Below, piece after piece: positions 55,396 through 64,000 of a DNA stretch of 64,000 nucleotides. Positions within the stretch are counted from its first letter, which is position 1. Each line of letters begins with the position of its first letter. Below the pieces are notes generated by a model. That model was not told the DNA's origin. It did not search any database and saw only the letters and a list, made by a program, of their open reading frames with translations. Both the position numbers and the translations under genes were made by a program. Location: positions 1 to 64,000 of the forward strand of contig NZ_QUNG01000008.1 of assembly GCF_003387375.1 (NCBI RefSeq). The letters run 5' to 3'. The DNA is from Marinomonas pollencensis. GTDB taxonomy: Bacteria > Pseudomonadota > Gammaproteobacteria > Pseudomonadales > Marinomonadaceae.

Positions 55396-56391
55396 CTAGA
55401 GGCTTTCGCCTGCTTCTATTTTAAAAGGCAAATCGATGACCCTTTGTTGGATCGGGTTACCTTGTAAGCGAGACAACAGATGTTCGGCAGCTAGGCGGCC
55501 GATTTCCTCTCGAGGAGTAATCACGGTAGCGAGTAATGGCACCATGGCGCGGGAGATGTCGTGACCGTGAAACCCCGCAATGCCTATTTGCTCCGGCACC
55601 TTGATACCGGCTTTTTGACAGGCATAAAGCGCCCCGATGGCCAAATCATCATTGGTGCAAAAAATTCCATCGGTGTCCGGTTGTTGCTTCAGAACTTCTT
55701 CTAAAAAAGTCGCACCAAGCGTAAATGAAGAAGCGCTGGTGGTTTTGACACATAAAGGGGTCAGCCCTTGATCCTGCATTGCGCGCTCATAACCTTTTAT
55801 TTTGAGTAGGGTTCGTTCGTCCATGCGAGCGGCAAAATAAACCACTTTTCGATGGCCCTTCTCAATCATAAAATGGGTCATAGCATAGGCGGCGGCTTCA
55901 TTATCAATACCGATGGCTTGTTCAATCGGTGGTGACACAGAATCCATGATTTCAATCACAGGAACCCCAGCCACTTCGAGCATTTTTCGTACTCGATCAG
56001 TGTGGAAACTTTCGGAGATAATCAGCCCATCAACGTTATAGGACAACAGAGTGGCAATTCGAGCTTCTTCTGATTCTCGGCTATAGCCATAGTGCGCGAG
56101 CATCGTTTGGTAGCCAGCAGGCTCAAACACACCCTCAACACCACGGATGACTTCAGAAAATACTTGGTTGGTTAAAGAGGGCAGCAGTACGCCAATCGCA
56201 TGGCTTTTCGAATTAGATAAAATATCGGGTGCGCGATTAGGAATATAGCCTAGAGTGTCTAACGCCTCACGAATGCGAATTTGTAATGGAGAAGAAACAA
56301 GATCTGCGTTTTTTAAATAACGACTGACGGTCATTTTCGTGACACCGACAAGGTCTGCGACGTCTTGGAGTGTGGGGCGTTTCTTTTTCAT
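55396..56391 (-). CDS. gntR: gluconate-utilisation repressor GntR (LacI family)
   Basis: 331 aa from ATG 56391 (an in-frame TTG at 56397 is the other option), the same length as E. coli GntR, which it follows closely: KKKRPTLQDVADLVGVTKMT, YIPNRAPDILSNSKSHAIGV, PSLTNQVFSEV and GYQTMLAHYGY. Binds gluconate and releases palindromic operators. A TGTTAC-AC-GTAACA site is just upstream of its own start, and two more are ahead of the TRAP operon. Confidence 0.95.
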   Translation of the reverse strand: MKKKRPTLQDVADLVGVTKMTVSRYLKNADLVSSPLQIRIREALDTLGYIPNRAPDILSNSKSHAIGVLLPSLTNQVFSEVIRGVEGVFEPAGYQTMLAHYGYSRESEEARIATLLSYNVDGLIISESFHTDRVRKMLEVAGVPVIEIMDSVSPPIEQAIGIDNEAAAYAMTHFMIEKGHRKVVYFAARMDERTLLKIKGYERAMQDQGLTPLCVKTTSASSFTLGATFLEEVLKQQPDTDGIFCTNDDLAIGALYACQKAGIKVPEQIGIAGFHGHDISRAMVPLLATVITPREEIGRLAAEHLLSRLQGNPIQQRVIDLPFKIEAGESL

Positions 56392-56413
56392 TCTCAAATC
56401 AAATCCATATTAT

Positions 56414-56427
56414 TGTTACACGTAACA
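56414..56427 (-). promoter_or_regulatory. GntR operator before gntR
   Basis: TGTTACACGTAACA is a dyad with 6-base perfect arms, one step from the E. coli ATGTTACCGGTAACA consensus. Implies autoregulation. Confidence 0.8.
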
Positions 56428-56538
56428 TTAACATATCAATTCCCTTTCGAGAAATAAAAATAATGCATTATTTTATGTTAAGTCTCTTTGTTTGTAGGTA
56501 ATTGTGAAGGAGTAAGTGTTTACTTATATGGCGAGTAT

Positions 56539-56568
56539 AAAAAGGCATTCAAGTAAGAATGCCTTTTG
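56539..56568 (-). terminator. terminator of gluconate operon after gntK
   Basis: AAAAGGCATTC/GAATGCCTTTT with a six-base loop and T5 after it on the minus strand. It separates gntK from gntR. Confidence 0.88.
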
Positions 56569-56572
56569 TATA

Positions 56573-57061
56573 TTATGCCTGTAATTGTGCTAACGCTTGG
56601 TGATAAACCGCATCAACATCTTGGTTAATGTCGACGATGATGGCTTCATCAGAAGTGGGTTCAACCAAGGTAGCAAATTGACTTTCTAACATGCTACGTC
56701 CGTTAAAATAATGGCCGTCACGTTTCTGATGGCGCTGCCATATAGTCTCAATGTCGCCTTTTAGATACACCATAGCGAGTTGGTCGATATTGTTACGTAA
56801 GATCTGGCGGTATTCAGGCTTTAGTCCTGAGCAGGCAATGACCGCTGTATCGTGTTCAACCAGCAGCTGGTTCAATGTTTCTAGCCAGCCCATACGATCG
56901 TCATCATTTAACGGGGTACCAGCGGCCATTTTTTTGACATTGGCTTCGCTATGGTAGTCATCACCATCAAAGAATGGGTAACCTAGTTGATCAGCAAGGC
57001 GCTGGCCAATAGAGGATTTCCCTGAGCCAGATACACCCAATACAATTACTTTTTTAATCAT
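56573..57061 (-). CDS. gntK: gluconokinase
   Basis: 162 aa. P-loop GVSGSGKSSIG, FDGDDYHSEANVKKMAAG and CSGLKPEYRQILR are the GntK motifs. Phosphorylates gluconate to 6-phosphogluconate for the Entner-Doudoroff or pentose phosphate route. It ends the TRAP operon, 87 bp after the large permease, with two hairpins in the gap. Confidence 0.95.
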   Translation of the reverse strand: MIKKVIVLGVSGSGKSSIGQRLADQLGYPFFDGDDYHSEANVKKMAAGTPLNDDDRMGWLETLNQLLVEHDTAVIACSGLKPEYRQILRNNIDQLAMVYLKGDIETIWQRHQKRDGHYFNGRSMLESQFATLVEPTSDEAIIVDINQDVDAVYHQALAQLQA

Positions 57062-57077
57062 TTCTTCATGTCTCCTA

Positions 57078-57131
57078 GCGGTTTATCTTGATTCAGAGAT
57101 AAACCGCACGTTCAAAAAGCCGTGTTGAACG
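57078..57131 (-). other. tandem hairpins between TRAP permease gene and gntK
   Basis: GCGGTTTATC/GATAAACCGC (57078-57107) and CGTTCAA/TTGAACG (57109-57131). No T-run, so processing or stability is more likely than termination. Confidence 0.6.
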
Positions 57132-57148
57132 GCATGACTGTGAGGTAA

Positions 57149-58465
57149 TTATTGCCACCACAAAGCCAGCTGAGGGAAGAAGACAACCAGTGCTAATACC
57201 AGAATTTGTAAGCCGATAAAGGGCAACAAAGAGCTGAAGATTTCGCCTAGGCTAATGTCTTTAGGGGCCACAGATTTTAGGTAAAACGCCGCTGGGCCAA
57301 ACGGTGGTGATAAAAATGAAACCTGCATGTTCAAACAGAAAACCACACCAAACCACACAGGATCAAGTCCTAAGTTCATGATAATAGGGACAAAAATCGG
57401 CATTGTAAGAAGCGCAACACCAACCCAGTCAAGGAACATACCGAGCACAAACAGTACGAGCATCATGATCAGCACTGTGCCGAGCACACTGCCACCGCTC
57501 AATGCTAAAATGGTGCTTTCAACGAAATCGATACCACCCATTAGGTTGTACACGCCGACTAGGGCTGTGGCGCCAATACCAATCCAAATGATCATGCCAC
57601 AAGTGCTCATGGTGGCTTTGGCACTTTCTTTTAGCATTGAGAAGCTCATCTCACCACGGATGATGGCACTGATCATGATGCCGACCACACCTAATGCAGA
57701 GGCTTCCGTTACCGAAGCGACGCCGGTATAGATACTGCCAAGTACCACAGCCACAGAAAGTAGTGGGAAGAACAAGGCTTTGAAGTAATTCACGTTTGCG
57801 TCTTCTGCCAGCTCTTCTTCACTTGGAAGCGGGGCATACTCTGGGTTTAGACGACAAATAATCAGGACATAAGCCATATAGGCAAAAGCCAACAATAACG
57901 CCGGTAGAAAAGCCGCTTTAAACAAATCACCAATCGATACGCTAGCGGTTAAACCATAGATGATCAGGACGATACTCGGTGGCAGCATAGTGCCTAAAGC
58001 ACCGCCGGCACAGGTAGTACCAATGGCAAGTTTACGGTTATAACCAAGGCGCAACATTTGCGGCAAAGCGAGAATGCCCAACAGCACGGTTTCGCCACCA
58101 ATTACCCCAGACATGGAAGCAAGTACCACGGCAACTAATAGGGTTTGTACCGCGACACCGCCACGCAGTTTGCGACCAAAGACCTTCATTGCGTCAAACA
58201 GGTCTCGAGCAATCCCAGAACGGTCGAGTAAGGCGGCCATTAGGACAAACATCGGCACCGCTAAAAAGACGTAACTGCCGACAAAACTGTATAACCGACT
58301 GGTCACCAGAGGTAAGGCGCCAAAGCCGAACCAGCCAACCGCAAAAAACATCGCCACAAGTAGGGTTACGAAAGCGAGCTGCATGCCGGTTAACAATAAA
58401 AAGATCATTGACCCCAGCATTAATAGGCTACCGTAGCCTATGCCAAGGGAGGATAAATCAAACAT
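57149..58465 (-). CDS. TRAP transporter large permease (DctM type), gluconate
   Basis: 438 aa with about 12 helices. VPMFVLMAALLDRSGIARDL, GALGTMLPPSIVLIIYG and a region ending SFLSPPFGPAAFYLKSVAP are DctM hallmarks. Uses the sodium gradient to import the substrate delivered by DctP. Overlaps the small permease by 8 bp. Substrate inferred from gntR/gntK and the operators. Confidence 0.93.
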   Translation of the reverse strand: MFDLSSLGIGYGSLLMLGSMIFLLLTGMQLAFVTLLVAMFFAVGWFGFGALPLVTSRLYSFVGSYVFLAVPMFVLMAALLDRSGIARDLFDAMKVFGRKLRGGVAVQTLLVAVVLASMSGVIGGETVLLGILALPQMLRLGYNRKLAIGTTCAGGALGTMLPPSIVLIIYGLTASVSIGDLFKAAFLPALLLAFAYMAYVLIICRLNPEYAPLPSEEELAEDANVNYFKALFFPLLSVAVVLGSIYTGVASVTEASALGVVGIMISAIIRGEMSFSMLKESAKATMSTCGMIIWIGIGATALVGVYNLMGGIDFVESTILALSGGSVLGTVLIMMLVLFVLGMFLDWVGVALLTMPIFVPIIMNLGLDPVWFGVVFCLNMQVSFLSPPFGPAAFYLKSVAPKDISLGEIFSSLLPFIGLQILVLALVVFFPQLALWWQ

Positions 58466-59015
58466 TTTTATGCTTCCTTAGGCCATTAATTTCTTGAATA
58501 AGGTGTAAAAAGAATTGCGCGAACATCAAACAAATTGTCAGAAAAATAGTACCTTTAACAAGCGCTGGAAAAGCTGGGTTCCAAGCGGAGCCAGAGGTTT
58601 CTAATGACCAATCGCCCAGTGGAGATAGCCAAGAATCTTCTACCATTTGGAAGGATGCCCAAATTAGCAGACTGGTAAAAATCAAACCTAGAATATGATG
58701 GAACAGGTTTAAATAACGACGTGTCGTATCAGACACTATGTCGTAGATCAGCACCACACGAACGTGTTTATTCGTCGCCATGGCATAACTACCGCCGTAG
58801 ACAAATAAACAACCACCGATAAAAGAGGCGGTTTCATGCACCCAAATAGTCGGCGAGTCGAATAGGTAGCGCATTAATACTTCATAAAAAGAAATACCAA
58901 CAGTAAAAATAAATAACAGACTTAATAGATTGCCCAACCCATGAATAACACGATCTAAATCGTTACGAGGTTGTTCAGATGGGTCTATTTCAGGATGAAT
59001 CATTTCGGGTTTCAT
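58458..59015 (-). CDS. TRAP transporter small permease (DctQ type), gluconate
   Basis: About 185 aa from ATG 59015. Four helices and the FYEVLMRYLFDSPTIWVHET segment typical of DctQ. An upstream in-frame Met (59102) gives a basic leader unlike the family. Follows dctP with a strong hairpin between. Confidence 0.9.
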   Translation of the reverse strand: MKPEMIHPEIDPSEQPRNDLDRVIHGLGNLLSLLFIFTVGISFYEVLMRYLFDSPTIWVHETASFIGGCLFVYGGSYAMATNKHVRVVLIYDIVSDTTRRYLNLFHHILGLIFTSLLIWASFQMVEDSWLSPLGDWSLETSGSAWNPAFPALVKGTIFLTICLMFAQFFLHLIQEINGLRKHKNV

Positions 59016-59091
59016 GGCGGTAATCCAATGTAAAGCTGAGACTGAAGTTCTCTTCTTTTTGCGAGGCGCATAAACGAGGCTGACGAAAATG

Positions 59092-59122
59092 CGATAGAAC
59101 AACTCAGAGAGTTGTTCTATCG
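59092..59122 (-). other. 14-bp perfect hairpin between dctP and dctQ
   Basis: CGATAGAACAACTC with its exact complement around an AGA loop. No T-run, so it probably protects the upstream dctP message, which is needed in excess. Confidence 0.75.
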
Positions 59123-59137
59123 GACAAAAACGGCAAA

Positions 59138-60154
59138 TTACAGTAAGCCGTTTTCTTCTAGGTATTTTGTAATAGAGTCATATACTTTTTGTGCATTTGG
59201 AGAGCGTTTAGCAAACTCTTTCCATTGTACACGGGCAATAGCACGGAACTTTTTACGTTCTTCTGGAGACCAGTTATGAATAGTGATCTCTGGGTTAGCA
59301 TTGGCTTCTTTCACCGCGGCTTCGTCCGCAATGCGCAACTGTGTGGTGATATCTTCTGCAAAATCACGTACTGAAACGGTTAAGATCGCTTGGATATCAG
59401 CAGGCAGTTTATCCCACTTTTTCTTGCTCATAGATACGTCGATCAATGGCAAAGAGTGGAAGCCTGGGTAAACCGGGTGAGTGGCAATGTCGTTCATTCC
59501 TGCTTTCTGGTTGGTAGAGAAAACAGTGTAATCTGCGGCATCAATAACGCCCTTACTCAGACCAGTAAAAACTTCTGAGCCAGGTAGGTTAACCGGTGCT
59601 GCACCAGCAGCGGCGAAAACTTGTTGCACCAGGCCTTCTGGGGCACGAATTTTCAAGCCTTTTAAGTCAGCAACACTGTCTAGAGGAACACGGGAAACCA
59701 GTGCTTCAACCCCAGTCGTAGAGCCACCGATGAATTTAACGCCGTACGGTGCGTAAAGCTCGTTCATTAGTTGGTAGCCACCGCCGTAATTAATGTATTG
59801 CAGCAGTTGTTGAGTATTAGACCATGCACCAACGGTATTACCAATTAAGCCAAACGCTGGGTCTTTACCGGAGAAGTAACTTGTCGCAGTAATTTGGCCA
59901 TCCAAGATACCCATTTTGATGCCATCTAGGGTTTCAGTGTGTTTGAACACACTGCCAACAGGTAGCAAGTCAATCTGGACACGGCCGCCGGACATAGTCT
60001 CAACGCGCTTTACCCACTCTTGCTGGATTTGGTAGTTCTTGTCTCCTGATGGGTCAGAAGATTGAAACTTAAACTTGTAATCCGCCGCGAATGCGGAAGT
60101 AGACATAACCCCTGCTAGAGCAACAGTGGTAAGAGTTGTCATTAGCTTGCTCAT
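59138..60154 (-). CDS. TRAP transporter substrate-binding protein (DctP type), gluconate
   Basis: 338 aa. Signal peptide 1-23 (TSAFAA). LKGLKIRAPEG carries the conserved Arg that pairs with a carboxylate, and LSKGVIDAADYTVFSTN fits the DctP fold. First gene of the operon. Two GntR operators sit 57-95 bp upstream. Confidence 0.94.
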   Translation of the reverse strand: MSKLMTTLTTVALAGVMSTSAFAADYKFKFQSSDPSGDKNYQIQQEWVKRVETMSGGRVQIDLLPVGSVFKHTETLDGIKMGILDGQITATSYFSGKDPAFGLIGNTVGAWSNTQQLLQYINYGGGYQLMNELYAPYGVKFIGGSTTGVEALVSRVPLDSVADLKGLKIRAPEGLVQQVFAAAGAAPVNLPGSEVFTGLSKGVIDAADYTVFSTNQKAGMNDIATHPVYPGFHSLPLIDVSMSKKKWDKLPADIQAILTVSVRDFAEDITTQLRIADEAAVKEANANPEITIHNWSPEERKKFRAIARVQWKEFAKRSPNAQKVYDSITKYLEENGLL

Positions 60155-60210
60155 AAGATCATTTCCCGATGTTTATTGTTGTAGGAACTTGGCTGCCTGT
60201 TACAGATAAT

Positions 60211-60249
60211 TGTTACCGGTAACTTAAGGGCTATATGTTACCGGTAACT
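60211..60249 (-). promoter_or_regulatory. two GntR operators before the TRAP operon
   Basis: TGTTACCGGTAACT (60211-60224) and ATGTTACCGGTAACT (60235-60249), centres 25 bp apart. They match the E. coli GntR consensus almost exactly. A partial third copy, TGTTACAGATAAT, begins at 60198. Confidence 0.92.
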
Positions 60250-60500
60250 TTCTATTCTGGTCAAGTTAGACAGATCGATTTTTTTGTTTTTTTTATAATC
60301 TATTGATAACTATAGAAATCTTCTTAGATAAAAGGTAACGCGAAAGTAAAGAGGCTAAAAGAATGTGTTTTTTATGTTTTATTGTCTTATGCCAGTAAAG
60401 CAAAGTACCAGAGTCGATTAATCATAATGCCTGTAGTAGCATGTGGGTTTTATTCTTGCGACAGCAGATAAATCTATATATCACGGGTTGGCTGGTAATA
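60250..60500. other. intergenic region between gluconate operon and EAL-GGDEF gene
   Basis: AT-rich with long T-runs; contains both divergent promoters. No further gene seen. Confidence 0.4.
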
Positions 60501-63464
60501 ATGCATCGACTATTTCAAAACATGATGGCACGACCGAAACACGCGAGTATTTTTGCTTTTTTGCTCGTTTTGTTTATGTTCAGTCTTGCCACGACAAAAA
60601 TTATTCATCAGCAACATGAGACTAAAAAAACCCTCGCCCTTTCTCTCGCTCAAAGTAATGCCCTGTTATTAAAAACCGCTTTAGATAAAAACCTGTCTGC
60701 GAATTACACTCTTGCGGCAGCAGCAGGCCGAGACCATGTCCACGAAAACTGGTTTCCAGCTTTTGCCGCAAGGCTAAAAAAAGAGTACCCAGACGTCTCT
60801 GCTTTTGCGCTTTCTCCTGATGGGGTTGTGCGCCAAGTATTTCCCTATAAAAGTAACGAAGCGGCGATAGGTTTTGATCAACTGGCTGACTTAGCGCAAG
60901 GTAGTGAAACCCTAAAAGCCAAAGAAGACGGCAGGCTGACCCTTGCCGGGCCAATGGAATTGGTTCAGGGTGGACAGGGTGTCATCGGCCGCTTACCTGT
61001 CTATTTGCCTCGCTACGACGGTCGTGAGGCGGCTTTTTGGGGATTTACTAATGTGGTGATTCATGTCGACACATTACTTCACTATGTCAACTTCGCTGAT
61101 CTGAACAAAAGTGGTTTTGATTACCAGCTGGTAAAGGTGAGCCAAGAGAAGGATCAACCAGCTACCGTCATTAGTACCTCATCGGAACGCATTAGTAAGC
61201 AACAGGTGGCGGTATCAATCAGTGTTCCAAATGGTGAATGGCAGTTAATCCTGTCACCACAAGGTTTTTGGTTATCCCCTTGGATTATCTTGGGCGATGC
61301 TCTTATCGTGTTACTGATAAGCTTTTTGATTGGTCGCTTGGTGTTTATGGCGTTAACCCTACGAGCAGGCAAAGCTGACTTGGAACGTCAAGTTGAGCGG
61401 CGTACCGAACAATTAAGTAATTCTAATCGACGTATGAAAGCGGTTTTGTCCGCACTTCCTGATTCCTTTTATGAAGCGGACGATAACGGTGTGGTGACCT
61501 CTTACCATTCGCCGCGTATGGATGAGTGGTTGCAGGCGAAAAATTGGCCGCTTGGCAAGCATTTCAGCGAACTATTAGGGCCTGAAACAGTGGCCATATT
61601 TGAACGAGTAATGGCTGAAGCGAAAATCAAAGGCTTTTCTAATGGACATGAATACTATTACGACTTTGGTGAGCATCGTCGTTGGTTTGAGATGTCCATG
61701 ACTTATACCTATGGCAGTGAGGAGCAGAATGGTTTTTATATTTTGCTGTCACGCGAAATTACTGAGCGAAAGGCGGTAGAGTCTGAACTGCGCATCGCAG
61801 CGACAGCCTTTCAAACCCAAGATGGCATCTTGATCTCAGATGCAGAAAACAAAATTATTCGGGTGAATTCTGCCTTTGAGTCCATCACAGGTTATCAAGA
61901 AGCAGAAGTTCTTGGCGAGTCGCCGAGTGTAATTAGCTCAGGCCGCCACCCTAAAGCCTTTTATCGAGAAATGTTTCAGCGTATTCAAGAATATGGCAGC
62001 TGGGAAGGCGAAGTCTGGAATCGCCGTAAAAACGGTGAAATTTTCCCTGAGTGGCTCAGTATTTCTGTGGTGAAAGACGATGAAGGAAAGTTAACCCACT
62101 ATGTGGCGACTTTTAAAGATATTTCAGAAAGCAAAGCCAATGAACGCCGTATCAACCAACTGAATTACTACGATAGCCTAACCCGTTTGCCGAATCGGCG
62201 TATGCTCTGTGAAGAAATCGACTACCTGCTGACTCACATTGACCTTAAATGTCGTCGTAGTGCGGTTCTTTTTATTGATTTAGACCACTTCAAAGATGTG
62301 AACGATTTGAAGGGGCATCACCTAGGGGACATTTTACTGCAACAAGTAGCATCACGTTTAATGGATGCCACGCGATCTGGTGATTCTGTGGCTCGCTTTA
62401 GTGGTGATGAATTTGTCGTGGTACTAGAAGATGTGGATATTTCAGAAAATTCAGATCGTATTGCTTACCGAGCAAAGCATGTGGCCAACAAGGTCATGGC
62501 TGCCTTAAGGCAAGCGTTTGAGCTCAATGAGCAACCTTATGCGTTAACCGCCAGTATTGGTATTGCGATTTTTGGTCAAGACGCCATTGGCAGTGATGAA
62601 ATTATTAAACAAGCTGAAATGGCCATGTATGAAGCCAAAGGCCATGGTCGTAATCATGTGTGTTTCTATGCCCCTCAAATGCACGAGAAGATCCTTGAAA
62701 GGGTGACTTTAGACACCAGTTTCCGGTTGGCGCTACAGCGCGAGGAATTTGTACTCTACTATCAGCCGCAATGGGATGGTGAGAGAAATATGGTTGGGGT
62801 AGAGGCGCTAGTGCGCTGGATTCACCCGACTAAAGGTATGATATCTCCAGGGGTATTTATTCCCTTCGCTGAAGAATCTAAATTGATTCTTCCTCTCGGG
62901 CGCTGGGTTATGAAAAATGCCATGGTGCAGTTGGCAAAGTGGCAAGAAAACCCTTCTTTAAGCCATTTGGTGATGTCGATAAACGTCAGTGTGCTGCAAT
63001 TTACTACAGTCGATTTTGTCTCAGAAGTAGAAGAAGCGCTGCGGCAAACTGGGGTAAATCCTGCGCAAGTGCAGCTTGAGCTGACGGAAAGTATGTTGGT
63101 CAGAGATCAGCTGGATATTATTCAAAAAATGCAGGCACTGAAGACCTTAGGTGTGCTTATTTCTTTGGATGATTTTGGCACAGGCTATTCTTCATTGTCT
63201 TATCTTCAGCAGTTGCCGATAGATCAGTTGAAAATTGATCAGTCCTTTACTCGTGCTATCGAAGAGAGTGATAAGCAAGCGTCACTGGCCGCGTCGATTA
63301 TTGGTCTTGGTCAGAATTTAGGTATGGAAGTGATTGCCGAAGGCGTAGAGACGCAGGCGCAATTTGAATGGCTGAAGAATCATGGATGTAATCTTTATCA
63401 GGGCTTTCTACTCGGTCGCCCACAACCTAGCAACGAGTTCGTTAGAACGGAAGAAATCGACTAA
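60501..63464 (+). CDS. CHASE-PAS-PAS-GGDEF-EAL protein
   Basis: About 987 aa. One TM near 17-36, a periplasmic CHASE-like domain, a second TM at about 278-300, two PAS domains, then GGDEF (RFSGDEFVVVLED, Gly to Ser, still with acidic residues) and EAL (EALVRWIHP, DDFGTGYSSLSYL, EGVETQAQFEWLK). EAL catalytic residues are present, so phosphodiesterase is likely, and the cyclase may also be active. Start at ATG 60501 is a choice among weak sites; a longer frame opens at 60441. Confidence 0.9.
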   Translation: MHRLFQNMMARPKHASIFAFLLVLFMFSLATTKIIHQQHETKKTLALSLAQSNALLLKTALDKNLSANYTLAAAAGRDHVHENWFPAFAARLKKEYPDVSAFALSPDGVVRQVFPYKSNEAAIGFDQLADLAQGSETLKAKEDGRLTLAGPMELVQGGQGVIGRLPVYLPRYDGREAAFWGFTNVVIHVDTLLHYVNFADLNKSGFDYQLVKVSQEKDQPATVISTSSERISKQQVAVSISVPNGEWQLILSPQGFWLSPWIILGDALIVLLISFLIGRLVFMALTLRAGKADLERQVERRTEQLSNSNRRMKAVLSALPDSFYEADDNGVVTSYHSPRMDEWLQAKNWPLGKHFSELLGPETVAIFERVMAEAKIKGFSNGHEYYYDFGEHRRWFEMSMTYTYGSEEQNGFYILLSREITERKAVESELRIAATAFQTQDGILISDAENKIIRVNSAFESITGYQEAEVLGESPSVISSGRHPKAFYREMFQRIQEYGSWEGEVWNRRKNGEIFPEWLSISVVKDDEGKLTHYVATFKDISESKANERRINQLNYYDSLTRLPNRRMLCEEIDYLLTHIDLKCRRSAVLFIDLDHFKDVNDLKGHHLGDILLQQVASRLMDATRSGDSVARFSGDEFVVVLEDVDISENSDRIAYRAKHVANKVMAALRQAFELNEQPYALTASIGIAIFGQDAIGSDEIIKQAEMAMYEAKGHGRNHVCFYAPQMHEKILERVTLDTSFRLALQREEFVLYYQPQWDGERNMVGVEALVRWIHPTKGMISPGVFIPFAEESKLILPLGRWVMKNAMVQLAKWQENPSLSHLVMSINVSVLQFTTVDFVSEVEEALRQTGVNPAQVQLELTESMLVRDQLDIIQKMQALKTLGVLISLDDFGTGYSSLSYLQQLPIDQLKIDQSFTRAIEESDKQASLAASIIGLGQNLGMEVIAEGVETQAQFEWLKNHGCNLYQGFLLGRPQPSNEFVRTEEID

Positions 63465-63540
63465 TTCGTTTCATTGTCTCAACTAAAATAATCGTTTTTC
63501 ATTGTTGTAATGTTTAACTTATTAGTAAGGTTTTATCTGT

Positions 63541-64000
63541 ATGGCTCGTTGGGGATTACGTGGTAAGTCATTGTTTGCATTGGCAGTCACCTGTATTTTG
63601 GCGTTGTTTTTTACTGCCTTTATTGGTTGGTTACTGCTCAAAGAAGGCAAGGTTTATTCAGCCAAAAATTATGCAAAAAGTTTCACCGAGCTGAATTATC
63701 AGAAAATCTTAACCCCAATCTCACGGGAGCTCGCATTAGCCGAACGCTTTGCAGACACCTCAACGGTTCGGGAGTGGATGCAAGACCCTACGAATGCCGA
63801 AAAACAGGCTGCCTTTGTTGAGGATGCGAAGGGGTTTTTAAGCGTTTTTCAAGATCACTCCATGTTTTTCATTACAGATACGACCAAAGATTACTACTTT
63901 GCGGATGTTAATAACCCTTTTAGTATGACGCCAAAATACCGCATTTCGTACGCTAACCCACGAGATGATTGGTATTTTCATAGCCGCCAACAGTTGGCCC
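63541..64000 (+). CDS. membrane sensor protein, N-terminal part (runs off the window)
   Basis: Open to the window end, 153 residues seen. ATG 63541, with AAGG upstream. TM at about 12-33, then a periplasmic region starting LLLKEGKVYSAKNYA, with PRDDWYFHSRQQ near residue 145, as in dCache sensors. The output domain lies beyond the edge, likely GGDEF or MCP. Confidence 0.75.
   Translation, partial: MARWGLRGKSLFALAVTCILALFFTAFIGWLLLKEGKVYSAKNYAKSFTELNYQKILTPISRELALAERFADTSTVREWMQDPTNAEKQAAFVEDAKGFLSVFQDHSMFFITDTTKDYYFADVNNPFSMTPKYRISYANPRDDWYFHSRQQLA

Overview
The window reads as chromosome of a marine gammaproteobacterium, most likely Oceanospirillales and Marinomonas-like. This is inferred from gene content and was not checked by a search. 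Supporting points are a pyrE-crc divergent pair like that of pseudomonads, the order slmA-argB-dut-coaBC-radC-rpmB-rpmG-mutM, a TRAP transporter for gluconate, a full ugp glycerol-3-phosphate operon, and many chemotaxis and cyclic-di-GMP proteins. Most genes are densely packed and ordinary in base composition. Two stretches look accessory: the left edge (IS66 fragment) and about 36.4-43.4 kb.

Layout. 1-0.8 kb: transposase tail, an IS end, debris and a hypothetical gene. 1.1-6.6 kb: a chemoreceptor, a MASE1-CHASE hybrid kinase and a free Hpt protein. 6.9-13.4 kb: ugpBAEC, ugpQ, a GlpR-type repressor and a HAD phosphatase, which together form a glycerol-phosphate uptake and breakdown unit. 13.5-19.5 kb: a DUF808 membrane protein, an orphan CofD/YvcK-like protein, a receiver-CheX protein paired with a diguanylate cyclase, a RimK-associated protease-like protein and a sugar-phosphate mutarotase. 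19.7-27.3 kb: a conserved housekeeping block (crc, pyrE, slmA, argB, dut, coaBC, radC, rpmB, rpmG, mutM). 27.5-32.8 kb: a BMP-family nucleoside ABC importer with cytidine deaminase. 32.9-36.4 kb: an AbrB-type permease, an RlpA-like lipoprotein, and a divergent LysR/SDR pair.

36.4-43.1 kb is the most interesting part. It holds a decayed YhfG-Fic toxin-antitoxin module (toxin cut by an in-frame stop and missing its catalytic half). Next to it is a three-gene leftward cassette: a long coiled-coil AAA+ ATPase of the McrB/MoxR type, a McrC-like DUF2357 PD-(D/E)XK nuclease, and a two-TM coiled-coil protein with an unrecognised C-terminal domain. I read it as a McrBC-related (type IV restriction or CoCoNuT-like) defence system with a membrane partner.

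43.4-45.8 kb: a trpR-trpE-trpG operon with a predicted TrpR operator on its own promoter. 45.9-51.1 kb: elyC, an SGNH hydrolase, a Dabb protein, a DJ-1/PfpI protein with a divergent LysR regulator, and a small membrane protein coupled to an isochorismatase-fold protein. 51.2-55.3 kb: a FecI-FecR-TonB receptor trio with two Fur-box-like sites. 55.4-60.2 kb: a gluconate module (gntR, gntK and a DctPQM TRAP transporter) with clear GntR operators and intercistronic hairpins. 60.5-64 kb: a CHASE-PAS-PAS-GGDEF-EAL protein and the start of a further Cache-type membrane sensor that runs off the end. No tRNA, rRNA or CRISPR was seen.
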